Source of the DNA: CAXXOK01 sp964640955
GTDB taxonomy: Bacteria; Bacillota; Clostridia; Christensenellales; Aristaeellaceae
Assembly: GCA_964640955.1 (NCBI GenBank)
Contig: CAZXJI010000001.1
Span: 186,001 to 250,000, forward strand
Length of the DNA stretch: 64,000 bases
Reading direction: 5' to 3'
This document shows, in pieces, positions 35,837-44,241 of the stretch (positions within the stretch are counted from its first letter, which is position 1; each line of letters begins with the position of its first letter). Position numbers and translations under genes: made by a program. Below the pieces are notes generated by a model that saw nothing but the letters and a program-made list of their open reading frames with translations, was not told the origin of the DNA and searched no databases.

Positions 35837-36688
35837 ATGAAGAAACTGCTTAGCATCGCACTGGTCCTGGCCCTTACGCTGGTATGCTTCCTTCCCGCGA
35901 TTGCGGAAGACGCGGCCGACATGGCCGCCGTTAAGGAGCGCGGCAAGCTCCTGGTCGGCGTGAAGGCCGACGTGCCCGGCTTCGGCTATCAGGACCTGGG
36001 CGGCGAATACGAAGGCCTGGAGATCGACCTGGCCCACCACATGGCCGAAGTGATCCTGGGCGACGCCGACGCCGTCGAATTCACCGCCGTGACCGCCAAG
36101 ACCCGCGGCCCGCTGCTGGACACCGGCGAACTGGACATGGTCATCGCCACCTTCACCATCAAACCCGACCGCATCCTTCAGTACGACTTCTCCAAGCCCT
36201 ACTTCGTGGACGCCATCGGCCTGCTGGTGATGAAGGACAGCGGCATCGAGAGCTTCGCCGATCTGGCCGGCAAGACCATCGGCGTGGCGCAGTCCGCCAC
36301 CACCCGCGACGCTCTGCAGGCTGCCGCCGACGCTGCCGGCATGACGGTCGATTTCGCCGAGTTCCCCACCTATCCCGATATCAAAGCCGCGCTGGAAAGC
36401 GGCCGCGTCGCCTGCTTCTCCGTGGATAAGGCCATCCTCATGGGCTATCTGGACGACACCACCGTGCTTCTGTCCGACAGCTTCGCCGCTCAGCCCTACG
36501 GCATCGCGCTCAAGAAGGGCAACGAGGGCCTGCTGACGGTTGTCAACGACACGATCGCCGCCATGCGCGCGGACGGCTCGCTGGACGAGCTGGTCGCCAA
36601 GAACAGCCTTGCTCCCGTCGACTGGGCGGAAGTGGACGCTTACGACTCCCTCTGGGACGAAGCCGCCGCACTGGAAGCGGCGCAATAA
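35837..36688 (+). CDS. Amino-acid ABC transporter substrate-binding protein
   Basis: A 283-residue family-3 solute-binding protein that captures the amino acid outside the membrane. A signal peptide (1-23, ending AIA) is followed by VKERGKLLVGVKADVPGFGYQD and GLEIDLAHHMAEVILGD, standard for this family. The typical Arg of the ligand site is seen in the KTRGPLLDTGELDMVIA region. There is no good lipobox (LTLVC), so membrane anchoring is uncertain. Whether it binds Gln, Glu or Asp cannot be told. Confidence 0.92.
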   Translation: MKKLLSIALVLALTLVCFLPAIAEDAADMAAVKERGKLLVGVKADVPGFGYQDLGGEYEGLEIDLAHHMAEVILGDADAVEFTAVTAKTRGPLLDTGELDMVIATFTIKPDRILQYDFSKPYFVDAIGLLVMKDSGIESFADLAGKTIGVAQSATTRDALQAAADAAGMTVDFAEFPTYPDIKAALESGRVACFSVDKAILMGYLDDTTVLLSDSFAAQPYGIALKKGNEGLLTVVNDTIAAMRADGSLDELVAKNSLAPVDWAEVDAYDSLWDEAAALEAAQ

Positions 36689-36705
36689 TCGCATTCACAC
36701 GGCGT

Positions 36706-36735
36706 GGAGCGGAGGCGGCTGAACGCCTCCGCTCC
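36706..36735 (+). promoter_or_regulatory. Intercistronic hairpin after the binding-protein gene
   Basis: GGAGCGGAGGCG pairs exactly with CGCCTCCGCTCC around GCTGAA. Such hairpins often stabilise the binding-protein message and lower permease expression. It also argues against a permease start at 36704. Confidence 0.65.
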
Positions 36736-36760
36736 CGTGCGTGAGCGAGGAAGTGAAACC

Positions 36761-37432
36761 GTGTCCGGACCCTTTTCGCTCCATAACTGGCAGACATGGT
36801 TCAGCGACTGGACCTTTTTTGCGGAGGGCTTCTTGCGAACCCTCTACATTTCGCTGCTCGGGCTGTTTTTTACGCTGGTCATCGGGCTGATCGTGGGCAT
36901 TCTGCTGTGCGGCAAGCACCGCGTGGTGCTGGCGATCTGCCGGGGGTACATGTCTTTCTTCCAAAACACCCCGCTGGTGATCCAGGTGTTCATCTATTAT
37001 AACGTGCTGCCCAAGCTGGGCATCCGCCTGGGCGTGGTGGCCATCGGCGTATTGGGGCTGGCGCTGTATACGGGCGCCTATGCCGCCGACATCGTGCACA
37101 GCGCCATCAAGGCCGTGCCCACGGGCCAGATGGAGGCGGCCTACAGCCAGGGGTTCAACTATGTGCAGTCCATGTACCACATCATTTTGCCGCAGGCCGT
37201 GAAAATCGGTCTGCCGCCGATGACCAACCAGGCCGTGAACCTGATTAAAAACTCCTCGGTGCTGGCGGTGATCGCCGGCGGGGAGCTGATGTACCGCGCC
37301 GACAGCTGGAGCGGCAGCAACCTCATCTACGGCCCGACGTTCGTCATGACGGGCGTATTGTACCTGATCATCTGCCTGCCCATTTCGCTCTTGGCCCGCT
37401 GGCTTGAGAAAAGGAGTGTCCGCAATGTTTGA
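36761..37432 (+). CDS. Amino-acid ABC transporter permease 1
   Basis: A 223-residue HisM/GlnP-type permease with about five membrane segments. The family loop (SQGFNYVQSMYHIILPQAVKIGLPPMTNQ) that contacts the ATPase is clear. A GTG start is chosen because AGGAAG lies upstream and the hairpin at 36706-36735 would otherwise fall in the coding sequence. Its end overlaps the second permease by eight bases. Confidence 0.88.
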   Translation: MSGPFSLHNWQTWFSDWTFFAEGFLRTLYISLLGLFFTLVIGLIVGILLCGKHRVVLAICRGYMSFFQNTPLVIQVFIYYNVLPKLGIRLGVVAIGVLGLALYTGAYAADIVHSAIKAVPTGQMEAAYSQGFNYVQSMYHIILPQAVKIGLPPMTNQAVNLIKNSSVLAVIAGGELMYRADSWSGSNLIYGPTFVMTGVLYLIICLPISLLARWLEKRSVRNV

Positions 37433-38105
37433 TAAATGGGCGGACGCCTTCTCCGTCGTATTCACCCCGAAAATCCTGTTGTTCCTGGGGCAGGGCCTTC
37501 TGAACACGCTGTATATCGCCGCCGTTTCCATCGTGCTGAGCCTGGTGTTCGGCACGATCCTGGGCCTGATGCGCAACATGAAGGAGCGCCTCATCCACAC
37601 GGTGGCGACGGTCTATATCGAAATCGTGCGCAACATCCCGCTGGCCCTGTTCATCATCGCCATGCGGTTTATGACCAAGCTGCCCCCACTGGAAAGCGGC
37701 ATCGCGGCCATGACGGTGTTCACTTCCGCCATCGTCGCCGAGATCGTGCGCGGCGGCCTCAACTCCATCGGCAAGGGCCAGTGGGAGGCGGCCACCTCGC
37801 AGGGCTTCAGCCGCATACAAACCATGTGGCACGTCATCATCCCGCAGGCGCTGCGGCGCATCCGCTCGCCGCTTATCTCCCAGTTCGTGACGACCATCAA
37901 GGATACGTCCTTCTGTGCGGTCGTGGGCACGTACGAGCTTTCCTTCACCAGCAAGATCGTCGCCGCCCACCGCACCATCGTGACTGCGGAGGACATCCTG
38001 CTTTTGTACCTGCTGGTCGCGATGATCTACTACGTCATCAACCGCCTGTTTTCCGGCATCGCGCGGCGAGAGCGCGGCAACGCCATGAAGGGCGTCGTGC
38101 GCTAG
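37425..38105 (+). CDS. Amino-acid ABC transporter permease 2
   Basis: A 226-residue partner of permease 1 with the same fold and a matching EAA loop (TSQGFSRIQTMWHVIIPQALRRI). The ATG follows AAAAGGAGTG. Two different permeases with one ATPase is the usual glutamate/aspartate (GltJK) or histidine-like arrangement. The operon ends in a terminator. Confidence 0.92.
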   Translation: MFDKWADAFSVVFTPKILLFLGQGLLNTLYIAAVSIVLSLVFGTILGLMRNMKERLIHTVATVYIEIVRNIPLALFIIAMRFMTKLPPLESGIAAMTVFTSAIVAEIVRGGLNSIGKGQWEAATSQGFSRIQTMWHVIIPQALRRIRSPLISQFVTTIKDTSFCAVVGTYELSFTSKIVAAHRTIVTAEDILLLYLLVAMIYYVINRLFSGIARRERGNAMKGVVR

Positions 38106-38130
38106 GACCGTTTTCGGGCACGATGAATCC

Positions 38131-38168
38131 AGCGCGCGCGGAGCCGGAGGCTTCGTGCGCGCTTTCTT
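38131..38168 (+). terminator. Terminator of the amino-acid ABC operon
   Basis: AGCGCGC pairs with GCGCGCT with an inner GAGCC/GGCTT stem, followed by TTCTTT, about 25 bases after the stop. Confidence 0.75.
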
Positions 38169-38192
38169 TGGACCGACGGGAGGGAATCGCCT

Positions 38193-38723
38193 ATGCGCCT
38201 TTTCATCGGGATCGCCGTTCCCCCGCCCGCGCAGGCGGCGCTCGCGCGGGCGACGGAGCCGCTGCGGACGGCCCTTGACGCGCGCTGGACGCCCGGTGAG
38301 CTGTACCACCTGACGCTCGCCTTTCTCGGGCAGCGGGCGGAAACGGCGCTGCCCGGGCTGTGCGAACTGCTTGCCGGGACGGCCGCGGGACGCGAAGGCT
38401 TCTCGCTGAGCACGGCGGGGCTTGCCGTGTTCTCCGGGGCGAACGTCCTGTACGCGGCGGTGGAGCCCTGCGAAGCCCTCGCCTTGCTGGCCGCCGACCT
38501 GCGTACGCGGCTGACCGGCGCCGGCGAGGCGTTTGATCCCAAGCCCTTTGCGCCCCACATCACGCTGGCGCGCAAGGCAAGGCCGCCGCAGCCGTTTGCG
38601 TTCCCCGACGTTCCCGCCGTTTCCTTCCGCGCCGAAGCGGTTACGCTCTACCACAGCACGCGCATCGACGACCGGCTGCGCTATCTGCCGCTGTTCGAGG
38701 CTCCGCTGAAGGGCGGCTCCTAG
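38193..38723 (+). CDS. thpR: RNA 2',3'-cyclic phosphodiesterase ThpR
   Basis: A 176-residue 2H phosphoesterase. Two HxTx motifs form the active site: HLTL (His39, Thr41) and HITL (His122, Thr124). The start MRLFIGIAVPP and ending match the LigT/ThpR family. It opens 2',3'-cyclic phosphates to 2'-phosphates in RNA. GGGAGGGAATCGCC precedes the ATG. It stands alone between two terminators. Confidence 0.92.
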   Translation: MRLFIGIAVPPPAQAALARATEPLRTALDARWTPGELYHLTLAFLGQRAETALPGLCELLAGTAAGREGFSLSTAGLAVFSGANVLYAAVEPCEALALLAADLRTRLTGAGEAFDPKPFAPHITLARKARPPQPFAFPDVPAVSFRAEAVTLYHSTRIDDRLRYLPLFEAPLKGGS

Positions 38724-38778
38724 TAAAGGTGGTTCAAGCATGAACCAAAAGAACGTTGCATTCGCTTTCCTGCGCAAA

Positions 38779-38806
38779 ACGCCCCCGCTCGATTGAGCGG
38801 GGGCGT
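38779..38806 (-). terminator. Terminator of the LytTR regulator transcript
   Basis: ACGCCCCCGCTC pairs exactly with GAGCGGGGGCGT around GATT; on the minus strand TTTTGC follows. It also blocks readthrough from thpR. Confidence 0.82.
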
Positions 38807-38844
38807 CGGCCTCTCCCGGCGGAACCGGCGTCTTTGCCGGGGTT

Positions 38845-39603
38845 TCAGCGGAACATCCGCTCCATCTCCTCGTACTTCTCGTGGGTGATCAGCGCGTCGT
38901 GCTTGGTGTCCTCCAGGCGCACGACGTACGTCCAGCGTCCGTACGGGGTGATGTCCTTGACGTGGTTGAGGTTGATAATATAGCTTTTGTGGCACCTGAA
39001 AAAGACGTTCTTGGGCAGGCGATCCTCCATTTCCGCAAGGGAATCGCCGGTCACGTAGCGGCCGTCGCCCCGGGTGTAGAGGACGGTGGCGCGCTCCTCG
39101 CGCTGCACCAGCAGGATATCGTTCAGGTCCACGAAGCTCACGCCGTCCCGGTGCCTGAGCATCAGCCTGCCGTCCACGGGCTTGCGGTCGGCGGCAACGG
39201 CCTTGAGGGCCTCCGGTTCCGGCGCGGCGCGGCAGTTCTTCCGGTCGCGGATGCGTTCCAGCGTCTGCACCACGCGCTCCACCTTGAAGGGCTTCACCAG
39301 ATAATCGAACGCGTACACCTCGAAGGCGTCGCTCATGTACCCGTCGAAGGCGGTCGCGAAGATGATGACGATGGACGGATCCATGTCCTGAATGGAGCGG
39401 GCGCAGTCCACGCCGCTCAACTTGGGCATGTCCACGTCCAGAAACACCACGTCCGGCTTGAGCTTTTCGGCCAGGGCGAGCGTTTCCTCCCCGTCCGCGG
39501 CCTCGCCGGCCATGCGGAAGCCCTCCACCTTGCCGATGATATGCCGCATCACGCCGCGCATGCCCTCGTCGTCGTCCGCGATCAGTACCTTGAGCTCATC
39601 CAT
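38845..39603 (-). CDS. LytTR-family response regulator
   Basis: A 252-residue regulator. The receiver domain (1-120) has the acidic trio DDD at 10-12, the phospho-acceptor Asp56 (FLDVDMP) and the Lys in FDYLVKPF. After a linker, the LytTR DNA-binding domain spans about 145-250 (FFRCHKSYIINLNHVKDI). These regulators control virulence, bacteriocin or cell-wall genes. GACGGAG precedes the ATG. No histidine kinase is nearby; it overlaps the end of a membrane-anchored low-complexity gene and is downstream of nfeD-floA. Confidence 0.93.
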   Translation of the reverse strand: MDELKVLIADDDEGMRGVMRHIIGKVEGFRMAGEAADGEETLALAEKLKPDVVFLDVDMPKLSGVDCARSIQDMDPSIVIIFATAFDGYMSDAFEVYAFDYLVKPFKVERVVQTLERIRDRKNCRAAPEPEALKAVAADRKPVDGRLMLRHRDGVSFVDLNDILLVQREERATVLYTRGDGRYVTGDSLAEMEDRLPKNVFFRCHKSYIINLNHVKDITPYGRWTYVVRLEDTKHDALITHEKYEEMERMFR

Positions 39604-40168
39604 GACAGTTTCTCCGTCCCCTGGGCCGATCCAGTATTTCCTTCATGACAACCGCCTGCACCAGCGCACCGCGGTCCCACAGGTTGGGCAGCACGGGAGG
39701 CGCATCGTGCGCCACGCCCAATGCGTAGGCATTGTGCGCCGCGCCCAGGACATCCGCCGTGAACACTTCGCCGCCTTCGCTGGAAGCCGTGCCTTCCCGG
39801 GAAGCCGAGCCTTCCGAGGACGCGAGGCCTTGCGTAAACGTGCGGCCTTCCGCCGAAGCGTTGCCTTCCGTGGACGTGCCGCCCAGGCTGCCGGTGTAGC
39901 TCGCTTGCATTCCGCCCGCCATCAGGGTCGGCTGAATGGGCCGATAAGGTTCCTTGGGCGCTTCTGGCGTCATGACCGTCTGCGACGGTGGGGCCTTGGA
40001 GGGCTCCCGTCTGGGCGACGGCTGCGGCTTTTTTACAGGCTGCGCCGGGCGCTTCGCCTGCTCGATCTGCACGGCGGCCTTCTCGGCCTTGCGCCGATTC
40101 TCCTTGGCGCGTTTGACGATGGTGTAGAACAGGAAGTAAATCAGGATCAGGAATATGAAACCTTCCAC
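39596..40168 (-). CDS. Single-span membrane protein with hexapeptide repeat region
   Basis: A 190-residue protein not matching a family I know. A membrane segment occupies residues 2-18 (EGFIFLILIYFLFYTIV), then a Lys/Arg-rich stretch, a Pro-rich linker, and five six-residue repeats of the form EG-x-A-S-x at about 100-135 (EGNASA, EGRTFT, QGLASS, EGSASR, EGTASS). The GTG start with GAGGTG six bases before was chosen over an upstream GTG. Its stop overlaps the LytTR gene by eight bases. A hairpin-rich gap of 133 bases separates it from floA. Confidence 0.6.
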   Translation of the reverse strand: MEGFIFLILIYFLFYTIVKRAKENRRKAEKAAVQIEQAKRPAQPVKKPQPSPRREPSKAPPSQTVMTPEAPKEPYRPIQPTLMAGGMQASYTGSLGGTSTEGNASAEGRTFTQGLASSEGSASREGTASSEGGEVFTADVLGAAHNAYALGVAHDAPPVLPNLWDRGALVQAVVMKEILDRPRGRRNCHG

Positions 40169-40227
40169 GGCGTTCACCTCGCTTTGGGCGCCGGTCCAAT
40201 TGCCCCGGCCGCAGGCCCGCGGGCCGC

Positions 40228-40257
40228 GTCCGCGTCCGGCGTAATGCCGGCGCGGAC
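40228..40257 (-). repeat. GC-rich hairpin between floA and the membrane protein gene
   Basis: GTCCGCGTCCGGC pairs with GCCGGCGCGGAC with one unpaired base around GTAAT. No U-tract follows; it may reduce expression of the two downstream genes. Confidence 0.5.
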
Positions 40258-40301
40258 GTCTCCCGCGGGAAGCGGCCGGGTTCAATTACGCTTTCAGGCG
40301 T

Positions 40302-41372
40302 TTACTTCTTGGGCCGGTTGGGGTCGACGGGCGGCGTGGGCGGCGTGGCCGCCTTGGCGATGCCGTCGCGCATATCGGTGTCGGCGATGACGTTCTTCAT
40401 CTGGTAGTAGTCCATTACGCCCAGCTTGCCCTCGCGCAGCGCGGCCGCCAGTGCCTTGGGCACCTCGGCTTCCGCCTCCACGACGCGCGCGCGCATCTCC
40501 TGCACGGACGCTTTCATTTCCTGCTCGCGCGCCACGGCCATGGCGCGACGCTCCTCGGCGCGGGCCTGCGCGATGTGCCGGTCGGCTTCCGCCTGGTCCA
40601 TCTGCAGCTGCGCGCCGATGTTGCGGCCCACGTCCACGTCGGCGATATCGATGGAGAGAATCTCGTAGGCGGTGCCGGCGTCCAGGCCCTTGTTGAGCAC
40701 CGTCTGGCTGATGAGGTCGGGGTTCTCCAGCACCTGTTTGTGGGTCTCGGAGGAGCCGACCGTGGTCACGATACCCTCGCCGACGCGGGCGATGATCGTT
40801 TCCTCGCCGGCGCCGCCGACCAGGCGCTCGATGTTGGTGCGCACGGTGACGCGCGCCTTGGCGCGCAGCTCGATGCCGTCCTTGGCGATGGCGGCGACCA
40901 CGGGGGTCTCGATGACCTTCGGGGTCACGCTCATCTGCACGGCCTGCAGCACGTCGCGGCCGGCCAGGTCGATGGCGCTCGCCTTTTCAAAGGGCATTTC
41001 GATGTTGGAGCGCTGGGCGGCGATCAGCGCGTTGATCACGCGGTCCACGTTGCCGCCGGCCAGGTAGTGCGTTTCCAGCTTGGGAAGCGTCATTTCCAGG
41101 CCCGCCTTCCGGGCTTTGATCAGCGGCTCCACCAGCCGTTTGGGCTGGATGCGGCGCAGCCGCATGCCGATGAGGGAGCTGATGCTTACGTGCACGCCCG
41201 CCGCCAGGGAAGTGATCCACAGCCCCAGCGGAACGAAGCGCAGGAATACCGCGATCAGGATAATCGCGATAACGATGGCCATAATCAGCCAGACGATGGT
41301 GGTAACCGCGTCGGCTTGCGATTGTGCGCTATACGCGGACGTATACAGCGCGGTGAACAGAGAACTGGTCAT
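40302..41372 (-). CDS. floA: Flotillin-like protein FloA
   Basis: A 356-residue FloA (YqfA) scaffold of functional membrane microdomains. An N-terminal membrane segment (about 25-55) is followed by the SPFH-like region (about 75-260) and an Ala/Glu/Arg-rich coiled coil (AQARAEERRAMAVAREQEMK, VVEAEAEVPKALAAAL). Length is close to B. subtilis FloA (331) with a longer N-terminus and a Pro-rich tail. It directly follows nfeD, the standard partner. Confidence 0.95.
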   Translation of the reverse strand: MTSSLFTALYTSAYSAQSQADAVTTIVWLIMAIVIAIILIAVFLRFVPLGLWITSLAAGVHVSISSLIGMRLRRIQPKRLVEPLIKARKAGLEMTLPKLETHYLAGGNVDRVINALIAAQRSNIEMPFEKASAIDLAGRDVLQAVQMSVTPKVIETPVVAAIAKDGIELRAKARVTVRTNIERLVGGAGEETIIARVGEGIVTTVGSSETHKQVLENPDLISQTVLNKGLDAGTAYEILSIDIADVDVGRNIGAQLQMDQAEADRHIAQARAEERRAMAVAREQEMKASVQEMRARVVEAEAEVPKALAAALREGKLGVMDYYQMKNVIADTDMRDGIAKAATPPTPPVDPNRPKK

Positions 41373-41416
41373 CCTGATTCCTCCTTATTCATTTGGATTG
41401 GTTTGTATGATTCCGG

Positions 41417-41950
41417 TCAAACGTCCGTTTCGCCGGCCGCGGGCGCCTTCGCTTCGGCGCGGCGCACCACGACGCGCGCGCCTTCCACCCGCTGCACGCG
41501 CACGCGCGTCCCCTTGGGGATATACTCCCCGTCGGAGACGACGTTCAGCTTCACGCCGTCGAACTCCGCCATGCCCGTGGGCCTGAGGATGGTCACGGTG
41601 TCGCCCTCCCGACCCAAAAACACGTCCATATCGGCCGTCGCGCTGTAGCCCTCGGCCGCCGTCTCGCTGCTGTGCAGGACGATCGGCGTTTTGGACAGCC
41701 GGCCCTTGGTGGCCGAGCGCAGCGAAACCGAAATGGCTATGCCGATCACCGCCAGGATGACGATCGTCAGCCCCAGCGCCGCCAGGCCGCCGTATTTGAA
41801 GTAGGTGAGCACCACGCTTACGATCTCCAGTATGATGCCGGAAATACCGGCCACACCGAAGCCGGGCATGAACACCTCCACCACCATCAGCGCGACGCCG
41901 ATAAGGAAGCAAATGATAATCGCCAGATTGGCCGCGATAAAATCGAACAT
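41417..41950 (-). CDS. NfeD family membrane protein
   Basis: A 177-residue NfeD-like protein. Membrane segments cover about 8-30, 33-55 and 58-75. The C-terminal OB-fold domain (about 90-165; GREGDTVTILRPTGMAEFDGVKLNVVSDG, IPKGTRVRVQRVEGARVVV) is typical. NfeD proteins pair with flotillins and help their assembly. It starts the nfeD-floA-membrane protein-LytTR group. Confidence 0.9.
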   Translation of the reverse strand: MFDFIAANLAIIICFLIGVALMVVEVFMPGFGVAGISGIILEIVSVVLTYFKYGGLAALGLTIVILAVIGIAISVSLRSATKGRLSKTPIVLHSSETAAEGYSATADMDVFLGREGDTVTILRPTGMAEFDGVKLNVVSDGEYIPKGTRVRVQRVEGARVVVRRAEAKAPAAGETDV

Positions 41951-42043
41951 TCCGCTTCGCCTCCTATCCTAATTCGTAGGCTCATGGTATCACAATCCGC
42001 CGGGCACGTCCCCGTTTCGCGCCCAAAGCAGCGGTTTTGACGC

Positions 42044-42670
42044 TCAACCGTCCGCACGGGCGCCGCTTTGCGCAAGGGCGCGCCTGAGCGTGAGCAGATC
42101 GTCCTGATAAACGGTCTGCAGCGCCCGGTTGTAGATGACCGACGCCGGGTGGTACAGCGCGAACAGCGGGTATTCTGCCACGGGTTCGCCCTGCGCCCCG
42201 ACCGCCGCACTCATGAGCCGGCCGTGGCGCTCGCCGATGGTCGCGCCCGGCAGGAAGGCCCCCAGCGCCACGTTGCCCAGCGTCGCCAGCATCCGCGGCT
42301 GAACCAGCGCAATCTCGCGGTACAGCCAGGGTGCGAAAAACGCGATCTCGGTTCGGCTGGGCGGGCGGTTGACGGTGCGCCCCGCCGCACTCTGCCGCGT
42401 GGGGCGAAACTTGACGACGTTGGTAATGAAAAGGTCGCGGCGCGAAAGCCCCACCGTTTCCAGAAAGGCGTTCAGGTTCTTGCCCGCCTTGCCCACGAAA
42501 GGCTTTCCCTCCAGGGCCTCCTGCCCGCCGGGCGCCTCACCGATCAGCATCAGCGCGGGCCTGCGCGACGGCCCCTCGCCGAACACCATTTTGTCCGCGC
42601 CGGCCGCGCCCGTGTGGGCGAAGCGCTCGGCGCACGCCCGGTACAGGTCCGCAAGCGCGTCCGTCGTCAT
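42044..42670 (-). CDS. Uracil-DNA glycosylase-like protein lacking Fe-S cysteines
   Basis: A 208-residue member of the family-4/5-like uracil-DNA glycosylase superfamily. Motif A GEAPGGQE, the FVGKAGKNLNAFL loop and YHPAS motif B are intact, so catalysis is plausible. The N-terminal CxxC is missing and NVVKFRP replaces the usual NxVKCRP, so the [4Fe-4S] cluster is absent. Its start overlaps the stop of a canonical family-4 enzyme (ATGA). It may have a different lesion preference (inference). Confidence 0.85.
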   Translation of the reverse strand: MTTDALADLYRACAERFAHTGAAGADKMVFGEGPSRRPALMLIGEAPGGQEALEGKPFVGKAGKNLNAFLETVGLSRRDLFITNVVKFRPTRQSAAGRTVNRPPSRTEIAFFAPWLYREIALVQPRMLATLGNVALGAFLPGATIGERHGRLMSAAVGAQGEPVAEYPLFALYHPASVIYNRALQTVYQDDLLTLRRALAQSGARADG

Positions 42671-43257
42671 GGCTGGTCCCCTTTCAGCAGGTCCGGATAC
42701 TCGTCGAGTTCCAAAAGCTTCCGTCGCACCATTTTCAAATCCGACCAGGCGTCCCGCTTTTTGCTCGGGTCGCGCAGCAGGGCCGAGGGGTGGTAGGTCG
42801 CCAGCACCGGCACGCCTCCGCGCTCGAACCACTGGCCCCGGCAGCGCGTGATGCGGTAGTTCTCCCCCAGCACTCCGCGCACGGCCGTGGAACCCAGCAA
42901 GAGCACCGCTTTGGGCTTCACCAGCGCCCACTGCGCCAGTAGAAGGGGGCGACAGGCCTCCATTTCCGCGGGCAGGGGCGTACGGTTGTTGGGCGGGCGG
43001 CACTTGACGATGTTGCAGATGTACACGCGCTCGCGCGGCAATTGGATGGCGGCGAGCATTTTGGTGAGCAGCTGCCCCGCGGGGCCGACGAACACCAGTC
43101 CCTGCCTGTCCTCCTGCTGCCCCGGCCCCTCGCCGATCAGCATCAACGGGGCGCGCGGATCGCCCTGCCCGGGCACCTTCTGCGTGCAGCTTTCACACAG
43201 CGCGCATCCGGCGCAGTCCGATATCTCCCGGGACAGCCGCGCCCAAGAGGTGAGCAT
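42667..43257 (-). CDS. Uracil-DNA glycosylase, family 4 (Fe-S)
   Basis: A 196-residue type-4 enzyme that removes uracil from DNA as the first step of base excision repair. Cys15, Cys18, Cys21 and Cys24 lie at the N-terminus and NIVKCRPP supplies a further cluster ligand. GEGPGQQED (motif A) and TYHPSALLR (motif B) are intact. It is coupled to a second, Fe-S-less homologue. Confidence 0.93.
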   Translation of the reverse strand: MLTSWARLSREISDCAGCALCESCTQKVPGQGDPRAPLMLIGEGPGQQEDRQGLVFVGPAGQLLTKMLAAIQLPRERVYICNIVKCRPPNNRTPLPAEMEACRPLLLAQWALVKPKAVLLLGSTAVRGVLGENYRITRCRGQWFERGGVPVLATYHPSALLRDPSKKRDAWSDLKMVRRKLLELDEYPDLLKGDQP

Positions 43258-43299
43258 GGCACCGCCTCCCTTTCCGCAAACGGCCGCGCCCGCGGCCCC

Positions 43300-43629
43300 T
43301 TATTGCAAGTTGGACGTGATCAGCGTTACCGACTGGGAAATGTCGCTCTGCAGCCAGGTGACGAGGCTCAAAAGGAGCCCCACCAGCACCAGGATGATCG
43401 CCAGCCCCGCCAGGATGCTGATCAGGTTGAACACGTTCATGGCAATGCGAAAGCGGTGGGAATCGTCCACCTCTTCGCTCATGTCGGAGTATTCCTCCTC
43501 CTCAAACCCGGTCTGGGAATAGTCGACGTACCGCACGTCCTCCTCTGGGTTCCCGGACTCCTCCGGCTCGTTGGCGGAGGGGGCGACCGGCGCGTACGTG
43601 CGCGTCTCCATAGACCGTTTCAAACGCAT
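43300..43629 (-). CDS. Small membrane protein with acidic cytoplasmic region
   Basis: A 109-residue protein of unknown function. The first 60 residues are Glu/Asp/Ser-rich (EEEEYSDMSEEVDD), followed by one or two membrane segments (about 65-95, FNLISILAGLAIILVLVGLLL). The start is uncertain: the ATG lies only two bases after AAAGGAG, while a TTG three codons further has better spacing. It precedes the glycosylase pair by about 40 bases. Confidence 0.6.
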   Translation of the reverse strand: MRLKRSMETRTYAPVAPSANEPEESGNPEEDVRYVDYSQTGFEEEEYSDMSEEVDDSHRFRIAMNVFNLISILAGLAIILVLVGLLLSLVTWLQSDISQSVTLITSNLQ

Positions 43630-43657
43630 CTCTCCTTTGCCGCGCCGCGGCGAAGCG

Positions 43658-44173
43658 TTACACGTAATCCATCCAGGGCTCGCTTTCGTCCGCGCGGCCG
43701 GTGAGGCTGCCCTCCGCCTGCAGGCCGGGAAAGTCCTGCTGCCGGAGCGCCTCGTAGGCGACGATCGCCACGGAGTTGCTCAGGTTGAGGCTGCGCGCGC
43801 CCGGCACCATGGGAATGCGCACGCAGCGGTCATACGCTTTGGAAAGCAGGCTTTCCGGCAGGCCGCGCGTCTCGCGCCCGAACACCAGAAAATCGTCCGG
43901 GCCGTAGGCGACCTCAGTGTAGCTTCGCGGCGCCTTGGTGGATAAAAAGTGCATGACCGCGCCGGGGCAGACGGCCAGAAACTGCGCGAAATCCTCGTAC
44001 ACGCGGTACTCCATCATATGCCAGTAGTCCAGTCCCGCGCGCTTCAGGTACTTGTCCGACAGTGTAAAGCCCAGGGGTTTGATAAGGTGGAGGGTCATTC
44101 CCGTGGCCGCGCAGGTGCGGGCGATGTTGCCCGTGTTCTGCGGTATTTCCGGTTCGACCAGCACGATGTGCAT
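43658..44173 (-). CDS. trmL: tRNA (cytidine(34)-2'-O)-methyltransferase TrmL
   Basis: A 171-residue SPOUT methyltransferase. MHIVLVEPEIPQNTGNIART, FGRETRGLP and IPMVPGARSLNLSNSVAIV, which forms the knotted SAM site, identify TrmL. It methylates the wobble base of tRNA(Leu). The second of two close ATGs is chosen because GGAGG lies seven bases before it. Confidence 0.93.
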   Translation of the reverse strand: MHIVLVEPEIPQNTGNIARTCAATGMTLHLIKPLGFTLSDKYLKRAGLDYWHMMEYRVYEDFAQFLAVCPGAVMHFLSTKAPRSYTEVAYGPDDFLVFGRETRGLPESLLSKAYDRCVRIPMVPGARSLNLSNSVAIVAYEALRQQDFPGLQAEGSLTGRADESEPWMDYV

Positions 44174-44241
44174 CCGCATTCCTCCCTGCGGATATTGTAC
44201 AACCAAGCCCGCGTTTTTTCAACCGGCGGCGAAGTTCCGCC

